A stretch of 60,133 bases of DNA. Source: Acidobacteriota bacterium. GTDB lineage: Bacteria > Acidobacteriota > Terriglobia > Terriglobales > Acidobacteriaceae. Both the position numbers and the translations under genes were made by a program. The first letter of the stretch is position 1. Every line of letters begins with the position of its first letter. The stretch lies in assembly GCA_021836865.1 (NCBI GenBank), contig JAKBHH010000009.1:1-60133 (forward strand), given 5' to 3'. The notes under the pieces are model-generated. The model did not search any database. It had not been told where the DNA came from and saw only the letters and a list, made by a program, of their open reading frames with translations. Of the stretch, positions 39,993 through 48,762 are shown piece after piece.

Positions 39993-40375
39993 TGCTGCAC
40001 GCATTCTTGGCGCTGGCGGCAGGCTTCGGGGCGGCCATGCTGCTGGTGCTGGCGCTGCGCGGCATGTTGCAGAGCGTGGCGCCGAGCCTTGCGGCGGTGG
40101 AAGCGCGGCCGGGGTTCAGCTACACGCTGGTGAATCTGGGCGCGTCGTTTCTGGCAGGTGCCGCGGGCGGGTATGTAGCGGCGTGGGTCGCCGCGGCCAA
40201 TCCACTTATCCATGTGCTGGCGCTGGGATTGATTCTGCTGGCGCTGGCAGCGTTAAGCGCGTTGCAGGCGCACGGAAAGCAGCCGGTCTGGTACCAGCTT
40301 GCCCAGGTGGCCATCGCGCCGCTGGGCGTGCTGGCAGGCGGACTGGTGCGGCTGCGGGTTCTGGGCATCCTGTAA
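39992..40375 (+). CDS. Small four-helix membrane protein, unknown function
   Basis: The 127-residue product has four hydrophobic segments (about residues 2-25, 44-68, 71-91 and 99-120) and almost no loops. I do not recognise the family. ATG 39992 overlaps the preceding stop by one base; two in-frame GTG codons lie just upstream. It is last in a four-gene run with the decarboxylase, the peptidase and the small soluble protein. Confidence 0.65.
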   Translation: MLHAFLALAAGFGAAMLLVLALRGMLQSVAPSLAAVEARPGFSYTLVNLGASFLAGAAGGYVAAWVAAANPLIHVLALGLILLALAALSALQAHGKQPVWYQLAQVAIAPLGVLAGGLVRLRVLGIL

Positions 40376-40454
40376 CCGCCGCAAATGGGAAGGCCCCCGG
40401 CGGCGATCAAATGGAGCGCACGCGTGGGGGGCCGATCTGGCAGGGAAAAAACCG

Positions 40455-41345
40455 CTACCAGCGAACGCCAAAAGTTACAGGAAGCAAGTGGGTTCCGGAG
40501 TTGACAGACACCGTGTTCAAACCGTTTGGCTGGGTGGTGACCGATGGGGTCAGGACATCCAGGTAGCGGACTTCAGCAAAGAGCTTGACGCGGCTCTCGC
40601 CATACATGCCGCCGAGCCTGTGCTCATACCCGCCGCCGATGTTCCAGCCGCCCTGGTTGCTGGAGAAGTGGCCTGCCACCTGGTTGACATAGGTGACGCC
40701 GCAATAAAAATAACTGCAATACTGCGCAGGCGCGGGGTTGGTGAAGTTTGTGACTTTCCGGTAGAAGCCGTAGCCGCCGGTGGCGTACACATCGTTGGAG
40801 CTCTTGGGGAAGAACTCATAGACGGGAGCCAGCGTGAAGGACCAGATGTGGGCGTTGCCGCCGGTGGCGCCGGTTTCAGCGATCAACTTGCCGGGCAACT
40901 TGTCGTCGATGAACTGGTACTCAAGCAACGCGCTGAATTTTGGGTTGAAGCGATAGCCTGCGCCGAGATTGAGGTTGCCGCCCCAGGTGATGAAGTTGTT
41001 GGCACTGCCGATGGGACCGTTGAAGCCGCCGCCCGCTTCAAAGACGAGACTGCTCCACAGGCTGTGTTCGTGATAGCCGTGGCTGCCGCCGTAGCCGCCG
41101 CTTTGGGCGGCTCCTGCAGCGGGCGCAGCCGCAGCAGGCTCAGGCGCCGCGGGCAGCCCAGCAGCTTCGTTCATAGCGACAAGAGTGGGGGCGGCGGAAC
41201 TGGATTCAGAAGCCGCGACCGCCGGCGCGCTGGAAGATGCGGATGAAGTTGAGAACTGGGCACTCGCAGAGACTGCGGAGAAAATTACCGCGGCTGAAAT
41301 GGGAAGAACATACCTGAACAGCGACATCGAACTTGGCGATGACAT
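40455..41345 (-). CDS. Outer-membrane beta-barrel protein
   Basis: The 296-residue product has a signal peptide (FRYVLPISAAVIFSAVSASAQ) and an Ala/Ser/Pro-rich low-complexity segment (~30-90). A barrel of about 200 residues follows with alternating strands (SSLVFEAGGGFNG, NLNLGAGYRFNPKFSALLEYQFI, GGWNIGGGYEHRL), ending in LLPVTFGVRW with the terminal aromatic residue of outer-membrane proteins. Two Cys (QYCSYFYC) may form a loop disulfide. GAGG precedes ATG 41345; ATG 41327 is an alternative start. Downstream of rng on the same strand but separated by a terminator. Confidence 0.75.
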   Translation of the reverse strand: MSSPSSMSLFRYVLPISAAVIFSAVSASAQFSTSSASSSAPAVAASESSSAAPTLVAMNEAAGLPAAPEPAAAAPAAGAAQSGGYGGSHGYHEHSLWSSLVFEAGGGFNGPIGSANNFITWGGNLNLGAGYRFNPKFSALLEYQFIDDKLPGKLIAETGATGGNAHIWSFTLAPVYEFFPKSSNDVYATGGYGFYRKVTNFTNPAPAQYCSYFYCGVTYVNQVAGHFSSNQGGWNIGGGYEHRLGGMYGESRVKLFAEVRYLDVLTPSVTTQPNGLNTVSVNSGTHLLPVTFGVRW

Positions 41346-41487
41346 GTCTGTACCTCGTGGGTCGGATTTTCCTTACCTGCGCAACCCTTACGCAGCTTCG
41401 ATTATGCACACTTAGACACGGGATTGGACCAGGAGGTTGCGCGGAGCGGAGCAGAAAGAGCAATCGAAGGTAAGAGGTTGCGCGGCA

Positions 41488-41524
41488 TAAAGAATGCAAC
41501 AGGCCGGAGACGGGCTCCGGCCTG
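41488..41524 (-). terminator. Terminator after rng
   Basis: CAGGCCGGAG pairs with CTCCGGCCTG (41500-41524) over a 5-nt loop, a perfect 10-bp stem. On the minus strand it is followed by TTGCATTCTTT. It lies 35 nt after the rng stop. Confidence 0.7.
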
Positions 41525-41559
41525 CGTGGTTTTCGGCCCGCTTTGCGGGCAGGTGAGGC

Positions 41560-44427
41560 TCAGCCCTGAATATCGAACTGCTCAGGGTGTAGAGCCGGAT
41601 CGCTCTTGACCAGGATATTCTTGCCGACCAGTTCCTCGAATTCGGTGAGCCAGCGGGCGTTGTTGGATTTGAGCACTTTGACGGTTTCGGGATTCACGCG
41701 CAGCAGTACGTCGGCGCTCTCGAAGTGCTTCCGCATCTTGCGCAACTCGGTGTAAATCTCATTGCACACGGTGGCGGGGCTCTTGACCATGCCTGTGGCC
41801 TGGCAGGTGGGGCAGGGTACGCTCAGGGTGCGTTCCAGCGACTGCTTGACGCGTTTGCGGGTGATGGCGACTAGGCCGAAGTCATTGAATTGCAGGACTT
41901 TAGTTGGAGCGCGGTCATTCTTGAGCGCCTCTTCAAGAGCGGCCATCACTTTGAAGCGGTTCTTGCGCTCGTCCATGTCGATGAAGTCGATGATGATGAT
42001 GCCGCCAAGGTCGCGGAGGCGAATCTGGCGGACAATCTCCGGGATGGCATCGAGGTTGGTCTTGACGATGGTGTCTTCAAGGCGTGCGGTCTTGCCGACG
42101 TATTTGCCGGTGTTGATGTCGATGGCGACCAGGGCTTCAGTCTGGTTAATGACGATGGAGCCGCCGGACTTGAGCCAGACCTTGGAGCGCAGGGCCTTGG
42201 AGATTTCATCCTGGATGCCGAAGTGTTCGAAGAGTGGAACCTCTTTGGTGTAAAGCTTGACCCGGCGCACCAGCGTGGGCGAGAAGCGGTTGAGGAAGCG
42301 GACAATGCGCTCGTAATCTTCCTGCGAGTCGACCCAGATGGAGGAGAAGTTGGCGCTGACCTGGTCGCGGAGGATGCGCTCGATGAGCGACAGATCGTGA
42401 TAGATGAGCGCGGGGGACTTTGAGGACTCGGAGCGCTGCTTGATCTCGTTCCACAGGTGGATGAGGAAGCGGAGATCGGCGCGCAGCTCTTCTTCCGAGG
42501 CGCCCTCGGCGGCGGTGCGGACGATGAAGCCGCCCGAGGCCTCGCCGCGCTCGCTGACGAGAACCCTCTTCAGCCGCTGACGTTCTTCATCGGAGGCGAT
42601 TTTGCGGCTGACGCCGACGTGCGAGACCGTGGGCATGAAGACCAGGAAGCGGCCAGGCAGGGCGATATGCGAGGTGATCCGTGCGCCCTTCTTGGCGATG
42701 GGCTCCTTGGCAATTTGAACGAGAATCTCCTGGCCGGGCTTCAGCAGGTCAGAGATGATAGGCAGATTCGTTGTCTGTGCCGAGCGGCGCGAGGGGCCGC
42801 GGCGGTCGCCTGGTCGGGGTGGCGGTTGCCCTCGTCCACGGCGGCCACGGCCTCCGCGATCGCGGCGCTGCGGGGCTTGTCCTTCACCGGCGGGCTGGCC
42901 CTCGGCTGTGGCGGACTCTTCCTCGCCCTCTTCTCCTTCGGCCTCGAATGCTTCGTCTTCGTCGTCTTCCCCGTTTACGGAGTCGAAGTTCATCTGGATG
43001 CGGTGGTCGAGGTGAGCTTCCTGGAGCATCTCGCCGATCTCGCCGGAGCGAACTTGCGTCTGGAGTGTCTCCTCCTCGTACTCGTCGAGGTCGTGCTCGT
43101 CGGTCTTGTGGCGCGGGTGCTGCGCGACGTCGTACTCTGCTCCCTCGATGGTTTCCTCTTCCACCAGGCCGCTGCCGGGCGCGAATGCGGAGACGGATGC
43201 AACGGAGCTTACTGCCGGAGCGGTATCTTTGGCCTGCGGCTCATCCTTTTTCTTTTTGCCGCCGAGGCCGAAGAGGCGGAAGCCATTCGGCGGAAGCGGA
43301 TCGACATGATGGGAGGCAGAGGCATCGGGCTCGGCGCCGTCGTCCTCGGGCTCAGCCGATGCCTCGAGGCCGGAAGTCTCAAGCGGAGCGTCCGTGGTTT
43401 CCTCGGTCATTTCCTCTTCGACGAAGAATTGTCCGGCGGGCTGGCCTTGCGGTGCTTCCGCGGAAGGCTCGACGGGGGCCGAAGTCAGGTGGTGAGCCTC
43501 TGCCTCAGGTTGCACACCGGGAGCGTCGGCAAAGGTGCCTTGCGGTTCGCCATTCACCCGGTTTGCGGGCTCGATTGAGCGGCTGCGGTGGCGCGCGAGT
43601 GACTCACCGGGGAGCAGGCCGCTGCCGTCCCACGAGAGAGGACCCTCCATGAGTGTGGCGGGGCGATAGGTGGAGGCAGGACGCGCGGGAGGCTCGGGCT
43701 CCGCGGGCCTGGAGGTCTCTTCTGCCGGCGTGCCGCCGTATTTCGAGAGCGATTCGCCGGGCAGCACAAAGGGCGTAGGAGTGCGCTCGGCGCGCGGCGC
43801 GGCGGTGGCGTGGATTTCGTAGGTTTCGGCGGGCTCAGTCTCCCCTTCTTGCGCGTGCTGCGTCTCTTGGAGTTCGACTGTGCCTTTTGAGCCTTCGTCC
43901 TGGGGACCGGACGAGCCGCGGCCACCGCGGCGGCGTCGGCGACCACGCCAGCGGCGCGCGCCGTGCTCATCGACAGCGTCCGGCGCCGCCTCATTGAGGC
44001 CCGGCGTGGCTTGCTGCGGTTCCGTTGTTTCGGATTCGGTCTCTTCAGCTTCAGGGGCGGCTTCAGGAGCCGGACGTCGATCGCGGCGTTCGGAACGCTG
44101 GCGCTGGCCGCGCTCGCCAGCGGGGCGCACCTCGCGGGGAGGCTGGGTGCTGCCGGTCGAGGCCGCCTTTTCGAGCTCGTCGGTCTCTTCCTGGTCTTCC
44201 AGTTCGAGGAAGTCGGTTACATAGAGGAATGCGTCGCGCTCCAGGCCAATATCGACGAAAGCCGATTGCATGCCAGGCAGTACGCGCGTGACCCTGCCGT
44301 TGTATATGGAGCCTGCGAGCGTGTACTCGTTTTCGCGCTCGTAGTAGATTTCCGCGAGTTGATCGTCTTCAAGAATCGCGAGCCGCGTCTCATGCGGCGT
44401 AGAGGAGATACAGATTTCCTTTGCCAT
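41560..44427 (-). CDS. rng: Ribonuclease E/G with a large insertion in its S1 domain
   Basis: Endoribonuclease for mRNA decay and rRNA processing. With ATG 44427 (GGAAAGG site) the product has 955 residues; RNase G of E. coli has 489. The S1 domain begins normally (YNGRVTRVLPGMQSAFVDIG, 42-61) but is interrupted at about residue 76. It resumes near 560 with LLKPGQEILVQIAKEPIAKKG. The ~480-residue insertion is low-complexity (Glu, Pro, Arg, Gly), with two LPGESL motifs (222-227, 272-277). The catalytic Asp pair (D770 in AIDINTG, D814 in IIIDFIDM) and the zinc link CPTC (872-875) are intact. It follows rodA in the shape cluster, as rng follows mre genes in E. coli. Confidence 0.93.
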   Translation of the reverse strand: MAKEICISSTPHETRLAILEDDQLAEIYYERENEYTLAGSIYNGRVTRVLPGMQSAFVDIGLERDAFLYVTDFLELEDQEETDELEKAASTGSTQPPREVRPAGERGQRQRSERRDRRPAPEAAPEAEETESETTEPQQATPGLNEAAPDAVDEHGARRWRGRRRRRGGRGSSGPQDEGSKGTVELQETQHAQEGETEPAETYEIHATAAPRAERTPTPFVLPGESLSKYGGTPAEETSRPAEPEPPARPASTYRPATLMEGPLSWDGSGLLPGESLARHRSRSIEPANRVNGEPQGTFADAPGVQPEAEAHHLTSAPVEPSAEAPQGQPAGQFFVEEEMTEETTDAPLETSGLEASAEPEDDGAEPDASASHHVDPLPPNGFRLFGLGGKKKKDEPQAKDTAPAVSSVASVSAFAPGSGLVEEETIEGAEYDVAQHPRHKTDEHDLDEYEEETLQTQVRSGEIGEMLQEAHLDHRIQMNFDSVNGEDDEDEAFEAEGEEGEEESATAEGQPAGEGQAPQRRDRGGRGRRGRGQPPPRPGDRRGPSRRSAQTTNLPIISDLLKPGQEILVQIAKEPIAKKGARITSHIALPGRFLVFMPTVSHVGVSRKIASDEERQRLKRVLVSERGEASGGFIVRTAAEGASEEELRADLRFLIHLWNEIKQRSESSKSPALIYHDLSLIERILRDQVSANFSSIWVDSQEDYERIVRFLNRFSPTLVRRVKLYTKEVPLFEHFGIQDEISKALRSKVWLKSGGSIVINQTEALVAIDINTGKYVGKTARLEDTIVKTNLDAIPEIVRQIRLRDLGGIIIIDFIDMDERKNRFKVMAALEEALKNDRAPTKVLQFNDFGLVAITRKRVKQSLERTLSVPCPTCQATGMVKSPATVCNEIYTELRKMRKHFESADVLLRVNPETVKVLKSNNARWLTEFEELVGKNILVKSDPALHPEQFDIQG

Positions 44428-44952
44428 CGTACCTTTCCGCCCGGCGGCTGTAAGCTGCCGGGGCCTGCGGCGAGGCGGGATGGAAAGACGCGAGACCGGG
44501 AGGGATGGGAATGTGCGGGAGGGATGACCTGCGATTCGCTGGTGTTCCGACGGCGGCGCGGTTGCCGGCCCGAGAGGGCGGCGTGCCGCAGCGGTCGTCC
44601 TGACCGACAAGCTGTTCGATGGGGCGATCCTTGTGCAAAGAGTCTGTGACCCAGCTCGCCGGAGGCTCCGGCGGGGCCGTTGTACCGTTGGCGATTGCAC
44701 CGCCCTGGCGCGCGCCTGTGACGCGGGGCGAACCGCTCCACGCCTCCGCGCGCTCGGTGCAAGATGTACGCTGCCAACGGGTTTCCCGTCTTTGCGAGCT
44801 CATGAACCCAATCCTGCCGGGCCTTGCGGTCCATCGGGACCTGGCCGGCGTAAATACTTCAAAAATATGCCTCTTGCGATTCGGACCCCTCCGAGCATCG
44901 CAAGCGGGGTGAACTTGTGTCTCCAGCGTCCCATCCTATCGGGCAGAGACGC
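44428..44952 (-). other. Long leader between rodA and rng
   Basis: A 525-nt stretch without a convincing gene: open frames here lack start signals and codon bias. It is GC-rich except for an AT-rich patch near 44850-44880 that might hold a promoter for rng, though no clear -35/-10 pair was found. A long untranslated leader would parallel the autoregulatory 5' leader of rne in E. coli. Confidence 0.4.
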
Positions 44953-46065
44953 CTAGTTTACGAACCGGCGCATGCGCACGTTCATCGCGACACCCAGCGC
45001 CAGGAAGGTAAACAACACCGAAGATCCGCCGTAACTCATTAACGGTAATGGGATTCCGGTGACGGGCATAAACCCTATGACCATGCCTACATTGACCGCG
45101 ATCTGGAAGGTCAATACAGCCACGATTCCCATAATAAGGAGGGCCCCGGGCAGGTCGGCGGCTGTTTGAGCGTTTTGAATCAAACGCATCAATATGGAGA
45201 AGTATAACAGTAGGACCAGAATCGCGCCGACAAAGCCATGTTCCTCACTGAAGGCGGCGAAGATGAAGTCGGCGTGGGGGATGGGCAGAAAATCGCCCTG
45301 GGTCTGGGTGCCTTTTTCCGCGCCTTTGCCCCAGATGCCGCCGGAGCCGACGGCGATGAGGGACTGGCGAATCTGGTAGCCGCTGCCGCGCGGGTCGTTG
45401 TCGGGGTTAATGAAGCTGGTGAGACGGGCCTTCTGGTAGGGCTTGAGGACTTTGCCACTGGTCCATGCTCCGGCGATGAGGACCAGACCCGCGGTGAAAA
45501 GAATGATCGACTGGCGGATGCTGATGCCGCCGAGGAAGAGGCCTGCCATGAGAATGGGCGCGTAGGTGAGTGTGGTGCCGAGGTCGGGCTGCTTGAGGAC
45601 GAGCAGCATGGGGACGCCGACCAGGACGAAGGCCTTGAAGATGTCGCGCCCGGTGAGGGAACGGCCGCCCAGATTGGCGAAATAGCGAGCTACGGCGAGA
45701 ATGAGCACCAGCTTGACCCACTCGGACGGCTGGAAGAGGACCGGCCCGAGCTTGATCCAGCGGCGCGCGCCGAGGGCTTTGTGGCCGATGCCGGGGATCA
45801 AAACGATGCCGAGCAAGAAGAGAAAGACGCCATATATCCAGGGGGCGAAGTCGATGAGCTTGTGGTAGTCGATTTTGGCAAAGAGGAACATGCCGAAGAG
45901 ACCGCCGACGATCCAGAAGACCTGTTTGGTGTGAAAGCCGGTGTACCGGGTGTGCAGCGTGGCGGAGTAGATTTCAAAGATCGACAGGGCGCAGAGCACC
46001 AGCACCATTGCCAAAAGAGCCCAGTCGAAGTCGCGGAAGCTGAGGAAGCGGCGCGCCGGATTCAT
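44953..46065 (-). CDS. rodA: Peptidoglycan glycosyltransferase RodA
   Basis: SEDS-family membrane enzyme that polymerises glycan strands with PBP2 in the elongasome. The 370-residue product has about ten membrane helices. Family motifs include ARRWIKLGPVLFQPSEWVKL, LKQPDLGTTLTYAPI, the catalytic-loop region GDFLPIPHADFIFAAFSEEHGF, and the C-terminal TGIPLPLMSYGGSS. The start overlaps the mrdA stop (ATGA), so synthesis of the pair is coupled. AAGGA precedes the start. Confidence 0.96.
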   Translation of the reverse strand: MNPARRFLSFRDFDWALLAMVLVLCALSIFEIYSATLHTRYTGFHTKQVFWIVGGLFGMFLFAKIDYHKLIDFAPWIYGVFLFLLGIVLIPGIGHKALGARRWIKLGPVLFQPSEWVKLVLILAVARYFANLGGRSLTGRDIFKAFVLVGVPMLLVLKQPDLGTTLTYAPILMAGLFLGGISIRQSIILFTAGLVLIAGAWTSGKVLKPYQKARLTSFINPDNDPRGSGYQIRQSLIAVGSGGIWGKGAEKGTQTQGDFLPIPHADFIFAAFSEEHGFVGAILVLLLYFSILMRLIQNAQTAADLPGALLIMGIVAVLTFQIAVNVGMVIGFMPVTGIPLPLMSYGGSSVLFTFLALGVAMNVRMRRFVN

Positions 46066-48143
46066 GGAGTCCTTATCTGCCGTGGCGGCAGGGCGAGAGC
46101 GAGCCGCCCTGGCAGAGCGGAAGCCGTGCGCGGAGCATGTGCGGAGGCGGCTGTGGCGTGTACGCCGCCGGGCGCAGGCGGATTCACGAAGAAATGGCCG
46201 GCGCGAATGCGCGCAACCGGCTGACCGTTGCCGGTCTCCGGCTGCGACCAGATGGCGCCGACCTCGGCGGGTTTGGGAGGCGCAGCCGGCGCGGTGGCGG
46301 CCTTGACGGCGGGCAGATTATGGGCCAGGCGGCGCTGCTTTTCAACATATGCGGCGACAACCTGGGCGCCGATGCGGGCGGGGTAGTAGCTGAACTCGCC
46401 GTTCTGCCAGAGGACGGTGACGACCAGCTCGGGATTGCGGCGCGGGGTGACCCCGACGAACCAGACATTGGGATAGGTGATGCGGCCCTTGCTGGTGCGG
46501 TCCAGCGCTTCGTGGCTCATCACCTGGGCGGTGCCGGTTTTGCCCGCGAGGTCAATGCCTTCAAGATGCGCGGAGCCTGCGGTGTGGTAAAGGCCGGGCT
46601 GGGTAACCTCGGCCATGCCGTCGGTGATGGTCATCCAGGCATCGGGGTCGAGGGGGATATCGACCTTTCCGGAGCCGGGGTAGGTGTCGAGCAGCGCGTG
46701 GCGAAAGTCGGCGGGAAGCTGGTCAGGAAAAACGGTGTGAGGACGAACCAGGTGGCCGTCTGAGGCGATGCCGCCGATGATGCGGGCGAGCTGCAGGGGC
46801 GTGGCCTCGATGGCGCCCTGACCGATACCGACAGAGATGGTTTCGCCGGCGTACCACTTGCGGTGGTAGTTCTTCATCACCCACTGCGCGGAGGGCATAA
46901 GGCCAGCCTGTTCGCCGGGCAGGTCGATACCGGTCTTCTGGCCGTAGCCGAATTCCGTGGCATAGCGCGAGATGCGATCGATGCCAAGCTTGTCAGCGAG
47001 GGTGTAGTAGAAGGTATCGCACGACATGGGGATGGCGTTGTGGATGTCTACCAGGCCGTGCTTTTCATCGCAGTGGTAGTAATGGCCGTAGAAGTTGGCC
47101 CCGCCATTGCATTCGACGCGGAGGTTTTGCGCGATGCCCTCTTCAAGGCCGGCGACCGACATGAGGACCTTGAAGGTGGACCCTGGAGCGAGCTGCGCCT
47201 GGATGGCCTTGTTCAAGAGCGGGTGTTCGGGGTCGGTGATGAGTTTGTTCCAGGCGGTGCGGTCGATGCGAACAGCGAAGTCATTGGGATCAAAGCTTGG
47301 CCGGGAGACCATGGCGAGTATCTCGCCGTTGCGCGGGTCCATGGCGACGATGGCGCCCTGGCGGTCGCCGAGTGCGAGTTCGGCGGCGCGCTGCAGGTCG
47401 TTGTCGATGGTGAGGCGGAGGTCCTGGCCGGGGATGGCGTGCTGGGTGCGCAGGTAGCCGACCTCGCGGCCGCGGCTGTCGACGATGACGTCGCGGGAGC
47501 CGTCCTGGCCGCGGAGAAGCTGGTCGTAGCTTTCTTCGACGCCGGCTTTGCCGACGACGTCGCCGGGCTCATAGGCGGCATAGCGCGGGTCATTGAGCAT
47601 CTCTTCACTGACTTCGCCGACGTAGCCGATGAGGTGGGCAGCGTAGCCGTCGCGGGGATAGAGACGGCGTTCCTGGTCAATGGTTTCAAGCTCGGGCAGT
47701 TCGCTGGCATGGGCGGCGATAAAGGCCTGCTCGTCGGGCGTCACTTCCTGCTTGATGGGGATGGGCTGGTAGCCGGGCGCGCTGCGGTAGCGGCGCAGGG
47801 TAGCGCGCAACTGGTCGAGGTCGAGACCGAGGCCGCGGGCGATCAGGGGCAGGTCGGCGTCCACATTGTGGCCCTGTTCGCGGACGAGGAAGCAGGAGAC
47901 GGAGGGATAGTTGTCGACGATGAGGCGGTTTTCGCGGTCGAAGAGCTTGCCGCGGGGAGCGAGGATGGGGACTTTGCGAATGCGATTCTGCTCGGCGAGG
48001 ACGCGGAAGTTGTCTGCGCCCAGCACCTGGAGCCGCCACAGCCCCGCACCGAGCGCGAGCATCATCACGAGGATGCCGTATTGCACTACGGTCAGCTTGA
48101 GGCTGGAGAGCTTTTCGCCGCGTGTGAACCTGTCAAAAGCCAT
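46062..48143 (-). CDS. mrdA: Penicillin-binding protein 2 (transpeptidase)
   Basis: Class B PBP that cross-links peptidoglycan with RodA during elongation. The 693-residue product has a cytoplasmic start, one membrane helix (residues ~20-38), the PBP dimer/pedestal domain, and the transpeptidase domain with STFK (322-325, nucleophile S322), SCD (374-376) and KTG (535-537). About 60 C-terminal residues are Pro/Ala-rich and not part of the fold. Coupled to rodA by a 4-nt overlap; 95 nt after mreD. Confidence 0.96.
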   Translation of the reverse strand: MAFDRFTRGEKLSSLKLTVVQYGILVMMLALGAGLWRLQVLGADNFRVLAEQNRIRKVPILAPRGKLFDRENRLIVDNYPSVSCFLVREQGHNVDADLPLIARGLGLDLDQLRATLRRYRSAPGYQPIPIKQEVTPDEQAFIAAHASELPELETIDQERRLYPRDGYAAHLIGYVGEVSEEMLNDPRYAAYEPGDVVGKAGVEESYDQLLRGQDGSRDVIVDSRGREVGYLRTQHAIPGQDLRLTIDNDLQRAAELALGDRQGAIVAMDPRNGEILAMVSRPSFDPNDFAVRIDRTAWNKLITDPEHPLLNKAIQAQLAPGSTFKVLMSVAGLEEGIAQNLRVECNGGANFYGHYYHCDEKHGLVDIHNAIPMSCDTFYYTLADKLGIDRISRYATEFGYGQKTGIDLPGEQAGLMPSAQWVMKNYHRKWYAGETISVGIGQGAIEATPLQLARIIGGIASDGHLVRPHTVFPDQLPADFRHALLDTYPGSGKVDIPLDPDAWMTITDGMAEVTQPGLYHTAGSAHLEGIDLAGKTGTAQVMSHEALDRTSKGRITYPNVWFVGVTPRRNPELVVTVLWQNGEFSYYPARIGAQVVAAYVEKQRRLAHNLPAVKAATAPAAPPKPAEVGAIWSQPETGNGQPVARIRAGHFFVNPPAPGGVHATAASAHAPRTASALPGRLALALPPRQIRTP

Positions 48144-48238
48144 TTGCCTGCACTCTCAGGATACCGCGATACGGGTTGGGCATTCGATGCGCACCGCGGG
48201 GAAAAACAATCCGGTGAAAACCGGGAGCGCATCCGCGC

Positions 48239-48760
48239 TCAATCCCGGATACGGAAGCGGTCAAGCAGGGGAAAGAGCGCCAGCGCAAGGATGGAGTTTC
48301 CGGCGGCTTTGAGCAACTCGTCGAGCCAGTTCCAGTCCAGCGAGAGGCCCAGCAGGATGCGGTAGACAGAGACATAGAGTGTGCTGGAAAGCAGGGAGAA
48401 GAACAGCACCAGCAGGACCCGGATGGTGTGGTTCTCCACGTCAATGCGCACGCCGAAGGAGGATGCGAGAAAGCCAACCAGGGTTTTGGCGATGCCGTTG
48501 ATGCCGATGGCGTGCTGCGTGAGCGCATCCTGAAAGATGCCGAGGACAAAGCCCATCACCGTTCCCTGAATGGGGCTGGGTCTGCCGAGCGCGAAGTAGA
48601 CGATGATGAGCAGAGGCAGATCGAACCAGGCGAAGCGGCCGAGCACGCGGGGCAGCCAGGCTTGCAGGACCACCGCCGTGAGCGGTACAAGCGCATAGAC
48701 GAGAACTGGGAAGCGGTGAATATCGAGTTCGCGGCGCGAATTGGCGGAGAGGACGGGCAT
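48239..48760 (-). CDS. mreD: Rod shape-determining protein MreD
   Basis: Inner-membrane elongasome component. The 173-residue product has 5-6 hydrophobic segments and the weakly conserved MreD pattern WFDLPLLIIVYFALGRPSPIQGTVMGFVLGIFQDAL. It starts 2 nt after the mreC stop. Identification rests on this motif and on its place between mreC and mrdA. Confidence 0.9.
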   Translation of the reverse strand: MPVLSANSRRELDIHRFPVLVYALVPLTAVVLQAWLPRVLGRFAWFDLPLLIIVYFALGRPSPIQGTVMGFVLGIFQDALTQHAIGINGIAKTLVGFLASSFGVRIDVENHTIRVLLVLFFSLLSSTLYVSVYRILLGLSLDWNWLDELLKAAGNSILALALFPLLDRFRIRD

Positions 48761-48762
48761 GG

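Noticed and set aside
40392-40433. GGCCCCC/GGGGGCC inverted repeat between convergent genes as a terminator
   Set aside because: The loop is 27 nt and neither side has a U-tract, so I could not support termination.
44619-44912. Possible small gene (97 codons) in the rodA-rng spacer
   Set aside because: No ribosome-binding site, no family resemblance, and Arg/Cys-rich composition typical of a random frame.
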